Positions 50,939 through 58,443 of a DNA stretch of 64,000 bases are shown here, in pieces; positions within the stretch are counted from its first letter, which is position 1; each line of letters begins with the position of its first letter. Origin of the DNA: Pseudonocardia lacus (lineage in GTDB: Bacteria; Actinomycetota; Actinomycetes; Mycobacteriales; Pseudonocardiaceae). Below the pieces are notes generated by a model. It was not told the DNA's origin, did no database searches, and was given only the letters and a program-made list of their open reading frames with translations. The stretch spans positions 62,001 to 126,000 of the forward strand of contig NZ_JAHDTH010000001.1 in the NCBI RefSeq assembly GCF_018531445.1. The letters are read 5' to 3'. The translations under genes were made by a program, and so were the position numbers.

Positions 50939-53611
50939 CTACTCCTTCTCTCGTGATGGTGGGACGGTCGGACGGGTGCACCGCTCGTATGCGGGCACGA
51001 GCGCGCGGACGGCGAGCAGGTAGCCGGCGACGATGACGGCCAGCCAGGCCAGCGCGGCCGGCGGGATCGCGGTCATGTCGACCGCGGCGGCGAGGGGGGT
51101 CGCCGGCAGGGCCAGCGCGAGCACGGCGACGGCGGTGGCGACCACGGTGAGCGCCGTGGACGGGCCCGGGGCGCGGCGCGGGCGCAGCACCAGCAGGACC
51201 AGTATCTGCGACAGGATGCCCTCGATGAACCAGACCGCCTGGAACACCTGCTGCTCGGCGGGGGTGTCCATGCCCAGCACGCTCCACACCACCAGGAACG
51301 TGAGCAGGTCGAACGCGGTGCTCAGGCCGCCGAGCAGGAGCATGAACCGCAGCAATCCGCGGTGCTGCCAGCGGTGCGGGTGGCGCAGCCGGTCCGGGTC
51401 GGCCCGGTCGTGCGGGATGGCCAGGGCCACCGCGTTGTAGAGCAGGTTCTGCAGGATCAGCTGGACCGGCAGCAGCGGAAGGAACGGCAGGAACGTGCCC
51501 GCCAGCGTCATCGACGCCGCGTTGCCCAGGTTGAGCCCGGCGGTGATGGTGCTGTAGCGGGTGGCCGCGGTGAGGGTGCGCCTGCCCTCCTCGATGCCGG
51601 TCGCGACGACGCCGAGGTCGCCGCGCAGCACGACGAGGTCGGCCGCGGCCCTGGCCGCCTCGGCGCCGTCGGCCAGTCCGATGCCGACGTCGGCGGTGCG
51701 CAGTGCGTCGACGTCGTTGACGCCGTCGCCGAGGAAGCCGACCGAGCGCCCCTGGCGGCGCAGCGCCGCGACGAGGCGGGCCTTGTGGTGCGGGCGCAGG
51801 CCCGCGAACAGCGCGGCGTCGCGGACGACCGCGTCCAGTTCGTCGTCGTCGAGGGCGTCGACGTCGTCGCCGAGCACCGCCCGCCGCGCGGAGCCGCGGG
51901 CCGGCAGCGGGATCCCGGCCGCGAGGCAGACCCGCTCGGCGACCTGGGGCGCGTCGCCGGTGAGCACCTTGACCGCCACACCGAGTTCGGCGGCTCGCGC
52001 GACGGCCGCGGCGGCGCCGTCGCGGACGGGGTCGACGAAGCCCACGAAGCCCAGCAGCGTGAGGTCGCGCTCCAACTCGCGCACCGGGCCTGCGGGCCGG
52101 CCGACGCGCCGGGTGGCCACGGCCAGCACCCGCATGCCCTGGCCGCGGTGCTCGTCCAGGCAGCTCGCCGCCCGCTCGCGCAGGTCGGCGTCGAAGGCGA
52201 CGGTGGCGCCGTCGGAGACCACCGTGGCGCACAGCGGCAGCAGGGCGTCCGGGTCGCCCTTGGTGACCAGTAGCAGCGGCGCCCCGTCGCCGTTGAGGGT
52301 GGCGCGCAGGACCAGGGTGCTGCGGCGGCGCCCGTGGTCGAAGGGCAGCTCGTCGACCAGGTCGTACACGGCGTCGCTGAGCAGGGTGTCGGCGTCGGAG
52401 ACCAGCTCGGCCAGCGCCTCGTCGAGCGGGTCGGCCGGCACGGTCTGGAAGTGCGCGGCCAGGAACGCGTGCCGGGCCACGCCGGCGTCGGGGCGCGAGC
52501 GGATGTCGACGGCGTGGGTGTAGACGACGCGGCCCTCGGTGAGGGTGCCGGTCTTGTCCAGGCAGAGCACGTCGACGCCGCCGAGGTCGTGGATGGCGTC
52601 CAGGCGCGAGACGAGCACGCCCGCCTCGCGCAGCCGGCGCGCGCCGCGCGCGAGGGTGGTGGTGACGATGATGGGCAGCAGTTCGGGGGTGAGCCCCACG
52701 GCGACGGCGACGGCGAAGGTGGCCGCGGTGGCCCAGTCGCCGGTGAGGGTGCCGTTGACCAGCAGCACCACCGGCACCAGCACGAGCATGAACCGCAGCA
52801 GGTCCCACGTGGTGGCGCGCACCGCGGACTCGGCGGCGCTGCGCGGGCGGGGCCGGGGGAGCGCCGTGGCGTGCAGGCGGGTCCGGTCGCCGGTGGCGAC
52901 GACGACCGCCGTGGCGGTGCCGCGGACGACGGTGGTTCCGGCGAAGCCGATGGTGGGCGGCTCGTCGGTGGGCCCGGTTGCGCCCGCCGGTCCGGGCGGG
53001 GTCGGGTGGGGTGCGTGCTTGGCCACCGGCAGTAGCTCGCCGGTCAGCACCGACTGGTCGATCAGCAGGTCGGTGCAGCTCAGCAGGCGCACGTCGGCGG
53101 GGACGAGGTCGCCGGCGGCGAGTTGCACGACGTCGCCGGGAACCAGGTCGGCGACGGGGATCTCGCGCTGGTGGGTCGGCCCGTCGCCGATGCGGCGGCG
53201 CACCAGCGCGGTGGTCGTGGTGTGCGAGCGCAGGGTCCGCAGCACGCGCCGCGCGCGCAGCTGCTCGGCCAGCCGCAGCGCGATGCCGCACGCGGCGATG
53301 GCCAGCACCATGGCCGCGCCTGCGGCGTTGCCGACGGCGAGCAGGATCGCGCCCAGCACCAGCAGCATCCCCGCGAACGGGCTGCCCACCGCCGTGCGCA
53401 GGTGGGTGGCGAGCCCTGGGTCGCGGGCGGGGGTGGGCGCGTTGTCGCCGTGACCGGCCAGGCGCCGCGCGGCGTCGGCCTCGTCCAGGCCGTTGAGCGA
53501 GCTGCGCGTGCGGCGCAGGACCACCAGCGGCGGGGCCTGGGCCAGGTCCTCGGGAGCCGTGCCCGCGCGGGGGGCCGGCCGGGTCGTCGTCGGCTCGTGC
53601 CGCTCGTCCAT
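50939..53611 (-). CDS. mgtA: Magnesium-importing P-type ATPase (MgtA/MgtB type)
   Basis: An 890-residue P3B-type ATPase. VLTGELLPV is the actuator TGE motif, the phosphorylated aspartate is in LCLDKTGTLTEG, the nucleotide-domain KGDPDALLP is present, and the hinge is FLGDGVNDVDALRTADVGIG. About ten membrane segments are visible, including GLTPELLPIIVT before the phosphorylation domain and the C-terminal QLILQNLLYN region, both typical of MgtA. It would import Mg2+ at the cytoplasmic membrane. ATG 53611 has GGGAGG upstream; ATG 53635 is possible. It is divergent from an ArsR-type regulator, unlike the PhoP or riboswitch control known in enterobacteria. Confidence 0.9.
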   Translation of the reverse strand: MDERHEPTTTRPAPRAGTAPEDLAQAPPLVVLRRTRSSLNGLDEADAARRLAGHGDNAPTPARDPGLATHLRTAVGSPFAGMLLVLGAILLAVGNAAGAAMVLAIAACGIALRLAEQLRARRVLRTLRSHTTTTALVRRRIGDGPTHQREIPVADLVPGDVVQLAAGDLVPADVRLLSCTDLLIDQSVLTGELLPVAKHAPHPTPPGPAGATGPTDEPPTIGFAGTTVVRGTATAVVVATGDRTRLHATALPRPRPRSAAESAVRATTWDLLRFMLVLVPVVLLVNGTLTGDWATAATFAVAVAVGLTPELLPIIVTTTLARGARRLREAGVLVSRLDAIHDLGGVDVLCLDKTGTLTEGRVVYTHAVDIRSRPDAGVARHAFLAAHFQTVPADPLDEALAELVSDADTLLSDAVYDLVDELPFDHGRRRSTLVLRATLNGDGAPLLLVTKGDPDALLPLCATVVSDGATVAFDADLRERAASCLDEHRGQGMRVLAVATRRVGRPAGPVRELERDLTLLGFVGFVDPVRDGAAAAVARAAELGVAVKVLTGDAPQVAERVCLAAGIPLPARGSARRAVLGDDVDALDDDELDAVVRDAALFAGLRPHHKARLVAALRRQGRSVGFLGDGVNDVDALRTADVGIGLADGAEAARAAADLVVLRGDLGVVATGIEEGRRTLTAATRYSTITAGLNLGNAASMTLAGTFLPFLPLLPVQLILQNLLYNAVALAIPHDRADPDRLRHPHRWQHRGLLRFMLLLGGLSTAFDLLTFLVVWSVLGMDTPAEQQVFQAVWFIEGILSQILVLLVLRPRRAPGPSTALTVVATAVAVLALALPATPLAAAVDMTAIPPAALAWLAVIVAGYLLAVRALVPAYERCTRPTVPPSREKE

Positions 53612-53676
53612 CCGCCTCCCGCCAGCGCTTTCCATGGGACACCCCGGATGGGCCTCCGCCCGACCGACGGTATCAT

Positions 53677-53693
53677 TTGCGCAAGTGACGCAA
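53677..53693. promoter_or_regulatory. ArsR/SmtB-type operator between mgtA and the arsR-like gene
   Basis: TTGCGCAAGTGACGCAA has TTGCG/CGCAA arms separated by 7 bases, within a GCAAGTGACGCAAGTG direct repeat. It overlaps a TATCAT at 53671-53676. The position between the divergent genes suggests binding by the adjacent ArsR-type protein. Confidence 0.65.
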
Positions 53694-53729
53694 GTGTTGG
53701 AAGCTGCACAGGCACCCGGAAGGAGCGCC

Positions 53730-54083
53730 GTGCCCGAACTCGAACCGGTGGCGGTGCCGGTGCTGGAGCCGCACCTGCTGCACGACGTCGCCTCGGTGTT
53801 CGGCCTGTTGAGCGCCACCGCCCGGCTGCAGATCATGTGGCTGCTGTCGGCGGGCCCGCGCGACGTCGGCACCCTCGCCGCCGACCTGGGCCAACCGGTG
53901 GCCGCGGTCAGCCAGCACCTGGCCAAGCTCAAGCTGGGCGGGCTGGTGCGCGCCCGTCGCCAGGGCAGGCGCCGGATCTACGCCGTGGACGACGAGGTCA
54001 TGGGCGAGGTGGTGCGCATGGTCGTCGCACGCCTCGACGGCGGCGGCGCGGCCGGCGCCGCCCGGCGGGTCGGACCGGCCTGA
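53730..54083 (+). CDS. ArsR/SmtB-family transcriptional regulator
   Basis: A 117-residue winged-helix repressor: VFGLLSATARLQIMWLLSAGPRDVGTLAADLGQPVAAVSQHLAKLKLGGLVRARRQGRRRIYAVDD. No cysteines are present, so the thiol-based ArsR and CmtR sites are absent. An alpha-5 type metal site using Asp/His could be made by the DDEVM region, but only weakly. GTG 53730 has AAGGAG upstream, which excludes the longer frame running back across the operator. It is divergent from the magnesium ATPase and may control it in response to a metal. Confidence 0.88.
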   Translation: MPELEPVAVPVLEPHLLHDVASVFGLLSATARLQIMWLLSAGPRDVGTLAADLGQPVAAVSQHLAKLKLGGLVRARRQGRRRIYAVDDEVMGEVVRMVVARLDGGGAAGAARRVGPA

Positions 54084-54165
54084 GAGTGGTCAGGGAGTGC
54101 GCCGTGGGCGCGTTGGGACGCCCCCGGCAGTGCCCGGGGCGTGGCGGGAAGGGCGTGGAGCTCAG

Positions 54166-54492
54166 GTGAGGACCGTGCGCGTCACCGAGGTCGTCGGGAT
54201 CAGTGCGGAGTCGTGGGACGCGGCGGGTCGCGCGGCGGTGGCCGAGGCCACCAGGACGGTGCGCGGGCTGCAGGCCGCGGAGGTCGTCAAGCAGGACCTG
54301 GTCATCGAGGACGGCGTGGTGGTCGGCTACCGGGTGCGGCTGGCGATCGCCTTCGACCCCAGCCTGCCCGCCCCCGCCCCTACCGCCACCTCTACCGGGG
54401 CCCGGACCGGTGGCGCAGCCCTCGCCGCGTCCGGCGCACCCAGGGTCGCGATCGTGCAGGGCCCTCCCGCGCCGTCGGCGCTCAGAATGTGA
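54166..54492 (+). CDS. Dodecin family protein with C-terminal extension
   Basis: A 108-residue protein. Residues 1-70 are a dodecin: VRVTEVVGISAESWDAAGRAAVAEATRTVRGLQAAEVVKQDLVIEDG, then VGYRVRLAIAFDPS. Dodecins assemble into 12-mer shells that store flavin or CoA. The family is normally 65-75 residues; here about 38 extra residues rich in Pro, Ala and Thr follow. The last 11 bases overlap the 3' end of the convergent oxidoreductase gene. GTG 54166 has GGAG five bases upstream. Confidence 0.82.
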   Translation: MRTVRVTEVVGISAESWDAAGRAAVAEATRTVRGLQAAEVVKQDLVIEDGVVVGYRVRLAIAFDPSLPAPAPTATSTGARTGGAALAASGAPRVAIVQGPPAPSALRM

Positions 54493-55435
54493 GCACCAGC
54501 CGCCCGCGCACCCCGCCGGCCTCCAGCCGGCGGTGCGCCTCGGCGGCCCGCTCGGCGGGCACCGTGTCGGCCACGCGCAGGGTCAGCTGACCGGCCAGCA
54601 CCAGCTCGGCGAGGCGCGCGATGCCGGCGCCGTCGCGCAGGTGGTCGCGCACCTTCACCGGGTGGACCCGGACGCCGCGCTCGGAGGGCCCCGACCAGAA
54701 CCGCACGGTGGCCAGCACCCCGCCGTCGCACACGATGCCCAGCGCGGCGGCGTCCAGCACGGCCGCGTCGATCAGCCCGTCGACGCCGTCGGGCACGGCG
54801 TCGCGGAACGCCGCCACCTCGGCCGCGGCGTCGCGGGAGGACGGCACCACAACGTCGGCGCCCAGCCGGGTGACCAGATCGTGGTCGCGTTCGGAGGTGT
54901 CGGCGACGACCCGCAGCCCGGCGACCTTGCCCAGCTGGATGGCGTATCCGCCCACCGCGCCCGCCGCCCCGGTGACGCCGAGCGTCGCGCCAGGGGCGAG
55001 CGCCATGTGGTGCAGCGCGGAGGCCACGGTCAGGCCGTTCATCGGCAGTGTCGCGGCCTCGGCGTCGGAGATCGCGTCGGGCACGGCGGCCACGGCGTCG
55101 GCCGCCACCACGACCCGCTCGGCGTAGGAACCGCCCTGCGCGCGCCGGGGCGTGACGATCGCCATGACCCGCTGCCCGGGCTCCCACGCGACCCCCTGGC
55201 CGGCGGCGTCGACGACGCCGGCCAGCTCCATGCCGGGGATCCACGGCGGCGCCAGCCCCTCGTCGGCAGCGGGGCCGACCTGGCGGAACACGGTGTCGGT
55301 AGGGTTGACCGCGGCGGCGGTGGTGCGGATGCGGACCTCACCGGGACCCGGCTCGGGCACCGGCAGCTCGACGGTCTCGAGCGCCTCCGGGCCGCCGGGG
55401 GAGCGGACGCCGATCGCGTGCATGGTGGTCGTCAT
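54482..55435 (-). CDS. NADP-dependent medium-chain oxidoreductase (quinone reductase-like)
   Basis: A 317-residue zinc-free MDR protein. AAAVNPTDTVFR is at the catalytic-domain start, the Rossmann motif is GVTGAAGAVGGYAIQLGK near 150, and the C-terminus reads AEAHRRLEAGGVRGRLVLTF. No zinc-binding cysteines are present. Members reduce quinones or enones with NADPH. ATG 55435 gives MTTTMHAIG; an upstream in-frame ATG at 55444 is less typical. It is the last of a reverse-strand run that begins with the nitroreductase but is separated from the TetR gene by 52 bases. Confidence 0.88.
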   Translation of the reverse strand: MTTTMHAIGVRSPGGPEALETVELPVPEPGPGEVRIRTTAAAVNPTDTVFRQVGPAADEGLAPPWIPGMELAGVVDAAGQGVAWEPGQRVMAIVTPRRAQGGSYAERVVVAADAVAAVPDAISDAEAATLPMNGLTVASALHHMALAPGATLGVTGAAGAVGGYAIQLGKVAGLRVVADTSERDHDLVTRLGADVVVPSSRDAAAEVAAFRDAVPDGVDGLIDAAVLDAAALGIVCDGGVLATVRFWSGPSERGVRVHPVKVRDHLRDGAGIARLAELVLAGQLTLRVADTVPAERAAEAHRRLEAGGVRGRLVLTF

Positions 55436-55487
55436 GCCCCACACCTACCGTGATCCACCGGTCGGGGCAGGGTGGGCGGCGGACGCC

Positions 55488-56123
55488 TCACCCGCCCGCG
55501 GTGCGCGCCGCGCCGAGCATCCGCCCCACGACCAGGTCGACGTAGCCGACCACCACCGCCTCCAGATCGAGCTCGCCGTCGTCGTGGAACCAGTTGCTGA
55601 TGCCGTTGAGCGCGTCGCACATCGCGAACGCGGCCAGCCGGGCGTCGGGCACGTCGAACTCGCCGGTGCGCATCCCCGCCACCACGACGTCGCGGACCCG
55701 GCGCTGGTAGTAGCGCCTGTGGTCGTCGACGACCGCCCGGTGCCGCGGGGTCAGCGAGGCCAGCTCGTGCAGGCCGACGAGGTGCTCGACCCGCCTGCGG
55801 TGCAGGTGCTCCAGGTGCGCGCGCACGAGGGCGGACATCCGCTGCGCCGGCGTGCCCGGCGCGTCGAGCAGCGGCAGGTTCAGCTCGTTGGGCTCCTCGG
55901 TGACGGTCAGGCAGATCGCGTAGAGGATCTCCTCCTTCGAGGCGAAGTGGTGGTAGAGGCTCGCGCCGCGGATGCCGACGGCCTCGGCGACGTCGCGCAT
56001 GCCCACGGCGGCGTAGCCGTCGCGGGCGAACGTGCGCGCCGCGGCGCGCACGATCTCCTCGCGCCTGCCTGTGCCGGCCCGGCGCGAGGAGATCGGTCCC
56101 GGTGTGCCCCGTGCCTGGCTCAT
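55488..56123 (-). CDS. TetR-family transcriptional regulator
   Basis: A 211-residue regulator: REEIVRAAARTFARDGYAAVGMRDVAEAVGIRGASLYHHFASKEEILYAI is a canonical TetR DNA-binding domain. The C-terminal TetR_C-type ligand domain has RRYYQRRVRDVVVAGMRTGEF, common in KstR2/FadR-like acyl-CoA responsive regulators. ATG 56123 overlaps the ligase stop as ATGA. It is the third gene of nitroreductase-ligase-tetR and probably binds the GTTAG palindrome at 58421, making the system self-regulated, perhaps by a CoA ester from the ligase. Confidence 0.9.
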   Translation of the reverse strand: MSQARGTPGPISSRRAGTGRREEIVRAAARTFARDGYAAVGMRDVAEAVGIRGASLYHHFASKEEILYAICLTVTEEPNELNLPLLDAPGTPAQRMSALVRAHLEHLHRRRVEHLVGLHELASLTPRHRAVVDDHRRYYQRRVRDVVVAGMRTGEFDVPDARLAAFAMCDALNGISNWFHDDGELDLEAVVVGYVDLVVGRMLGAARTAGG

Positions 56124-57676
56124 GCGGGCAGCTCGACCACCCGCAGCTCGCGCTTGAGGACCTTGCCCTGCGCGTCGACCGGAAGCTCGGCGACGACGTG
56201 CACCGCTTTGGGCGCCTTGAACACGGCCAGGTGCTCGCGGCAGAACGCGATGAGGGCGGGCGGGTCCGGGTCGGCGCCCGGGCGGGGGATGACGAACGCG
56301 GTGACCGCCTCGGACCAGTAGTCGGCCCGGCGGCCCACCACCGCGGCCCGCAGCACGTCGGGGTGGGAGTGCAGGACCCGCTCGACCTCCTGCGAGGACA
56401 CGTTCATCCCCCCGGACTTGATCATGTCGGTGAGCCGGTCGTGGAAGAACAGGTTGCCCTCGGCGTCGACGCGCACGATGTCGCCGGTGTGCAGCCACCC
56501 GTCGCGCAGCACCGCGGCGGTCTTGTCGGGGTCGCGGTGGTAGCCCAGCATCACCGACGGCGACCGGCACACCAGCTCGCCGACCTCGGCGTCGCGGCCC
56601 TCGTCGTCGACCACCCGGACCTCCAGGTGGGTGACCGGCTTGCCGATCCAGGACGGGTCGCCGCCGGGGATGTCGTCGAGCGTGGCGAACCAGCCGACCG
56701 TGCCCAGCTGCGACAGCTCCGACTGCCCCCAGTAGGTGCCCCAGCGCGCGTCCGGCGCGGCCGCCGCCCACGCCTCGATCGCCGCGGGCGCCACCTGCCC
56801 GCCGTAGGTCATGCACCGGCGCACCGCGCCCACGGCATCGGCGCCGAAGCCCGGCTGCGCGGCCAGCCCCAGGTAGAACGTCGGGGTCTGGGCGATCACC
56901 GTGACCCGCTCGCGGGCGATGATCTCCAGCGCGGTGGCCGGCTCGACCGTCGAGGGCAGCACCAGGGTGGCGCCCATCAGGGTCAGGGTGGTCATGGAGC
57001 CGAGCCCGGCGATGGTGAAGAACGGCATCACGAACAGCCAGGTGTCGTCCGGGCCGGTCTGCAGGCCCCAGCTCCACGCCGGCGCGGTGGAGATGAGGTA
57101 GTTGCGGTGCGGGATGAGCACGCCCTTGGCCGCGGCCTCGGTGCCGCTGGTGTAGACCAGCATCGCCACGTCGTCCTCGTCGACGTCGGCGTCGGGCTCG
57201 GTGTCGGGCAGCCCGGCCAGCTCGGCGTCCATGCCCGGGCCGAGCAGCACCGGCTCCGCGCCCGCCCCGGCGAGCCGCTCGGCGAACTCGGCGTCGCCGA
57301 GCACCAGCGCGGGCCGGGCGTGGGCGAGCTGCTCGCCGATCTCGCGCGCCCCCAGCAGCACGTTCACCGCGCTGAACGCGGCGCCGACCTTCAGCGCCCC
57401 GTAGTAGGCGGCGATCATCGCGACGCTGTTGCGGCCCATCGCCGAGACGACGTCGCCCCGCCCGACGCCGCGGGCCCGCAGCAGGTGCGCGTAGCGGTTG
57501 GCCAGCCGGTCGAGCTCGCCGTAGGTGACCTCGGACCGCTCGGGCGCGTAGGCCACGACGGCGAGCTCGTCGGGCTGCGTGCGGGCGTGGCGGCGCAGCT
57601 GGTCGCCGATCGTGGCGCGACCGACCCGCGTCCGGTACTGGGCGCGGTCGAGGCCCGCCCAGCCGTCGTGGCCCAT
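56120..57676 (-). CDS. AMP-dependent acyl-CoA synthetase
   Basis: A 518-residue ANL ligase. The phosphate loop is YTSGTEAAAKGVLIPH near 175, then TYWGQSELSQLG, LHTGDIVRVDAEGNLFFHDR, and the C-terminal lysine region LPVDAQGKVLKRELR. It activates an organic acid as its CoA thioester. Its substrate may be the acid released after Baeyer-Villiger oxidation by the neighbouring enzymes, but this is inference. It starts at ATG 57676, three bases after the nitroreductase stop. Confidence 0.92.
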   Translation of the reverse strand: MGHDGWAGLDRAQYRTRVGRATIGDQLRRHARTQPDELAVVAYAPERSEVTYGELDRLANRYAHLLRARGVGRGDVVSAMGRNSVAMIAAYYGALKVGAAFSAVNVLLGAREIGEQLAHARPALVLGDAEFAERLAGAGAEPVLLGPGMDAELAGLPDTEPDADVDEDDVAMLVYTSGTEAAAKGVLIPHRNYLISTAPAWSWGLQTGPDDTWLFVMPFFTIAGLGSMTTLTLMGATLVLPSTVEPATALEIIARERVTVIAQTPTFYLGLAAQPGFGADAVGAVRRCMTYGGQVAPAAIEAWAAAAPDARWGTYWGQSELSQLGTVGWFATLDDIPGGDPSWIGKPVTHLEVRVVDDEGRDAEVGELVCRSPSVMLGYHRDPDKTAAVLRDGWLHTGDIVRVDAEGNLFFHDRLTDMIKSGGMNVSSQEVERVLHSHPDVLRAAVVGRRADYWSEAVTAFVIPRPGADPDPPALIAFCREHLAVFKAPKAVHVVAELPVDAQGKVLKRELRVVELPA

Positions 57677-57679
57677 CGG

Positions 57680-58333
57680 TCAGGCCTCCGCGGGGGTGGG
57701 GAAGCAGGGGCGGCCGAAGGTCTCGGCGAACACGATCTCCTCGACCGGGGAGCGGGAGAGCTTGCGCGGGAACGGCCGCTCCGGGTACCCGACGGCGATG
57801 TGGCCCGCGGTGATGAAGTCGTCCGGGATGGCCAGCAGCTCGCGGACGGCGGGCTCGGTGATGCAGAGCAGCGTGGTGAACGCCGTGCCGACGCCCTCGG
57901 CGCGCAGCGCGAGGCACAGGTTCTGCACGGTCGGGTAGATCGACCCGCCGCCCACCACGGACAGCCTGCCCAGCTCGGTGTCGGTGGGGTGCAGCCCGGC
58001 CAGCTCCGCGCAGGCCACCACGATCGCCGGGACCTCGGCCAGGTGCTCGGCGAAGTGGTCGGCGTCGAGCACCGTCTGCGGCAGCGCCCCCACGTTGACG
58101 TCGCCGGAGGAGATGCCGTCGAAGTAGGCCTTCCACAGCGGGAGGTAGAGGTCGGCGAGCGCCTGCTTGGTGGCGGGCTCGCGCACGACGACCCAGCGCA
58201 CCGGCTGGCGGTTGCCGCCCTGCGGGCCGAACCGGGCGACCTCGAACGCGCGGTGCAGCACCTCGTCGGGAACGGGGTCCGGGCAGAAGTACCGGCAGGT
58301 CCCCGTGGTGCGCATGGCCTCGGTCAGCTCCAT
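57680..58333 (-). CDS. Nitroreductase-family FMN protein
   Basis: A 217-residue nitroreductase-fold protein: MRTTGTCRYFCPDPVPDEVLHRAFEVARFGPQGGNRQPVRWVVV contains the FMN-binding Arg and the NxQP motif. Later GGGSIYPTVQNLCLALRAEGVGTAFTT is typical of the NfsA/BluB-like group. Electron acceptor unknown. It is the first gene of the reverse operon, divergent from the Baeyer-Villiger monooxygenase gene, with GTTAGG-type motifs in its promoter region. Confidence 0.9.
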   Translation of the reverse strand: MELTEAMRTTGTCRYFCPDPVPDEVLHRAFEVARFGPQGGNRQPVRWVVVREPATKQALADLYLPLWKAYFDGISSGDVNVGALPQTVLDADHFAEHLAEVPAIVVACAELAGLHPTDTELGRLSVVGGGSIYPTVQNLCLALRAEGVGTAFTTLLCITEPAVRELLAIPDDFITAGHIAVGYPERPFPRKLSRSPVEEIVFAETFGRPCFPTPAEA

Positions 58334-58353
58334 TGCTGTCCTCCCTGTCCGCG

Positions 58354-58434
58354 GTTAGGTCGGGCCCGGGAAGGATGGCGGTGATCGCCGCGGGTCGTCA
58401 ACCACTGCTTTCGTCCGGACCTAACGGCGGTTAG
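58354..58434. promoter_or_regulatory. GTTAG/CTAAC operator sites between the nitroreductase and BVMO genes
   Basis: CTAACGGCGGTTAG (58421-58434) has perfect CTAAC/GTTAG arms and ends 9 bases before the monooxygenase ATG. GACCTAAC (58418-58425) is also mirrored by GTTAGGTC at 58354-58361, near the nitroreductase start. The layout suggests one regulator, probably the TetR protein at 55488-56123, controlling both directions. Confidence 0.65.
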
Positions 58435-58443
58435 CTTGGGGGG

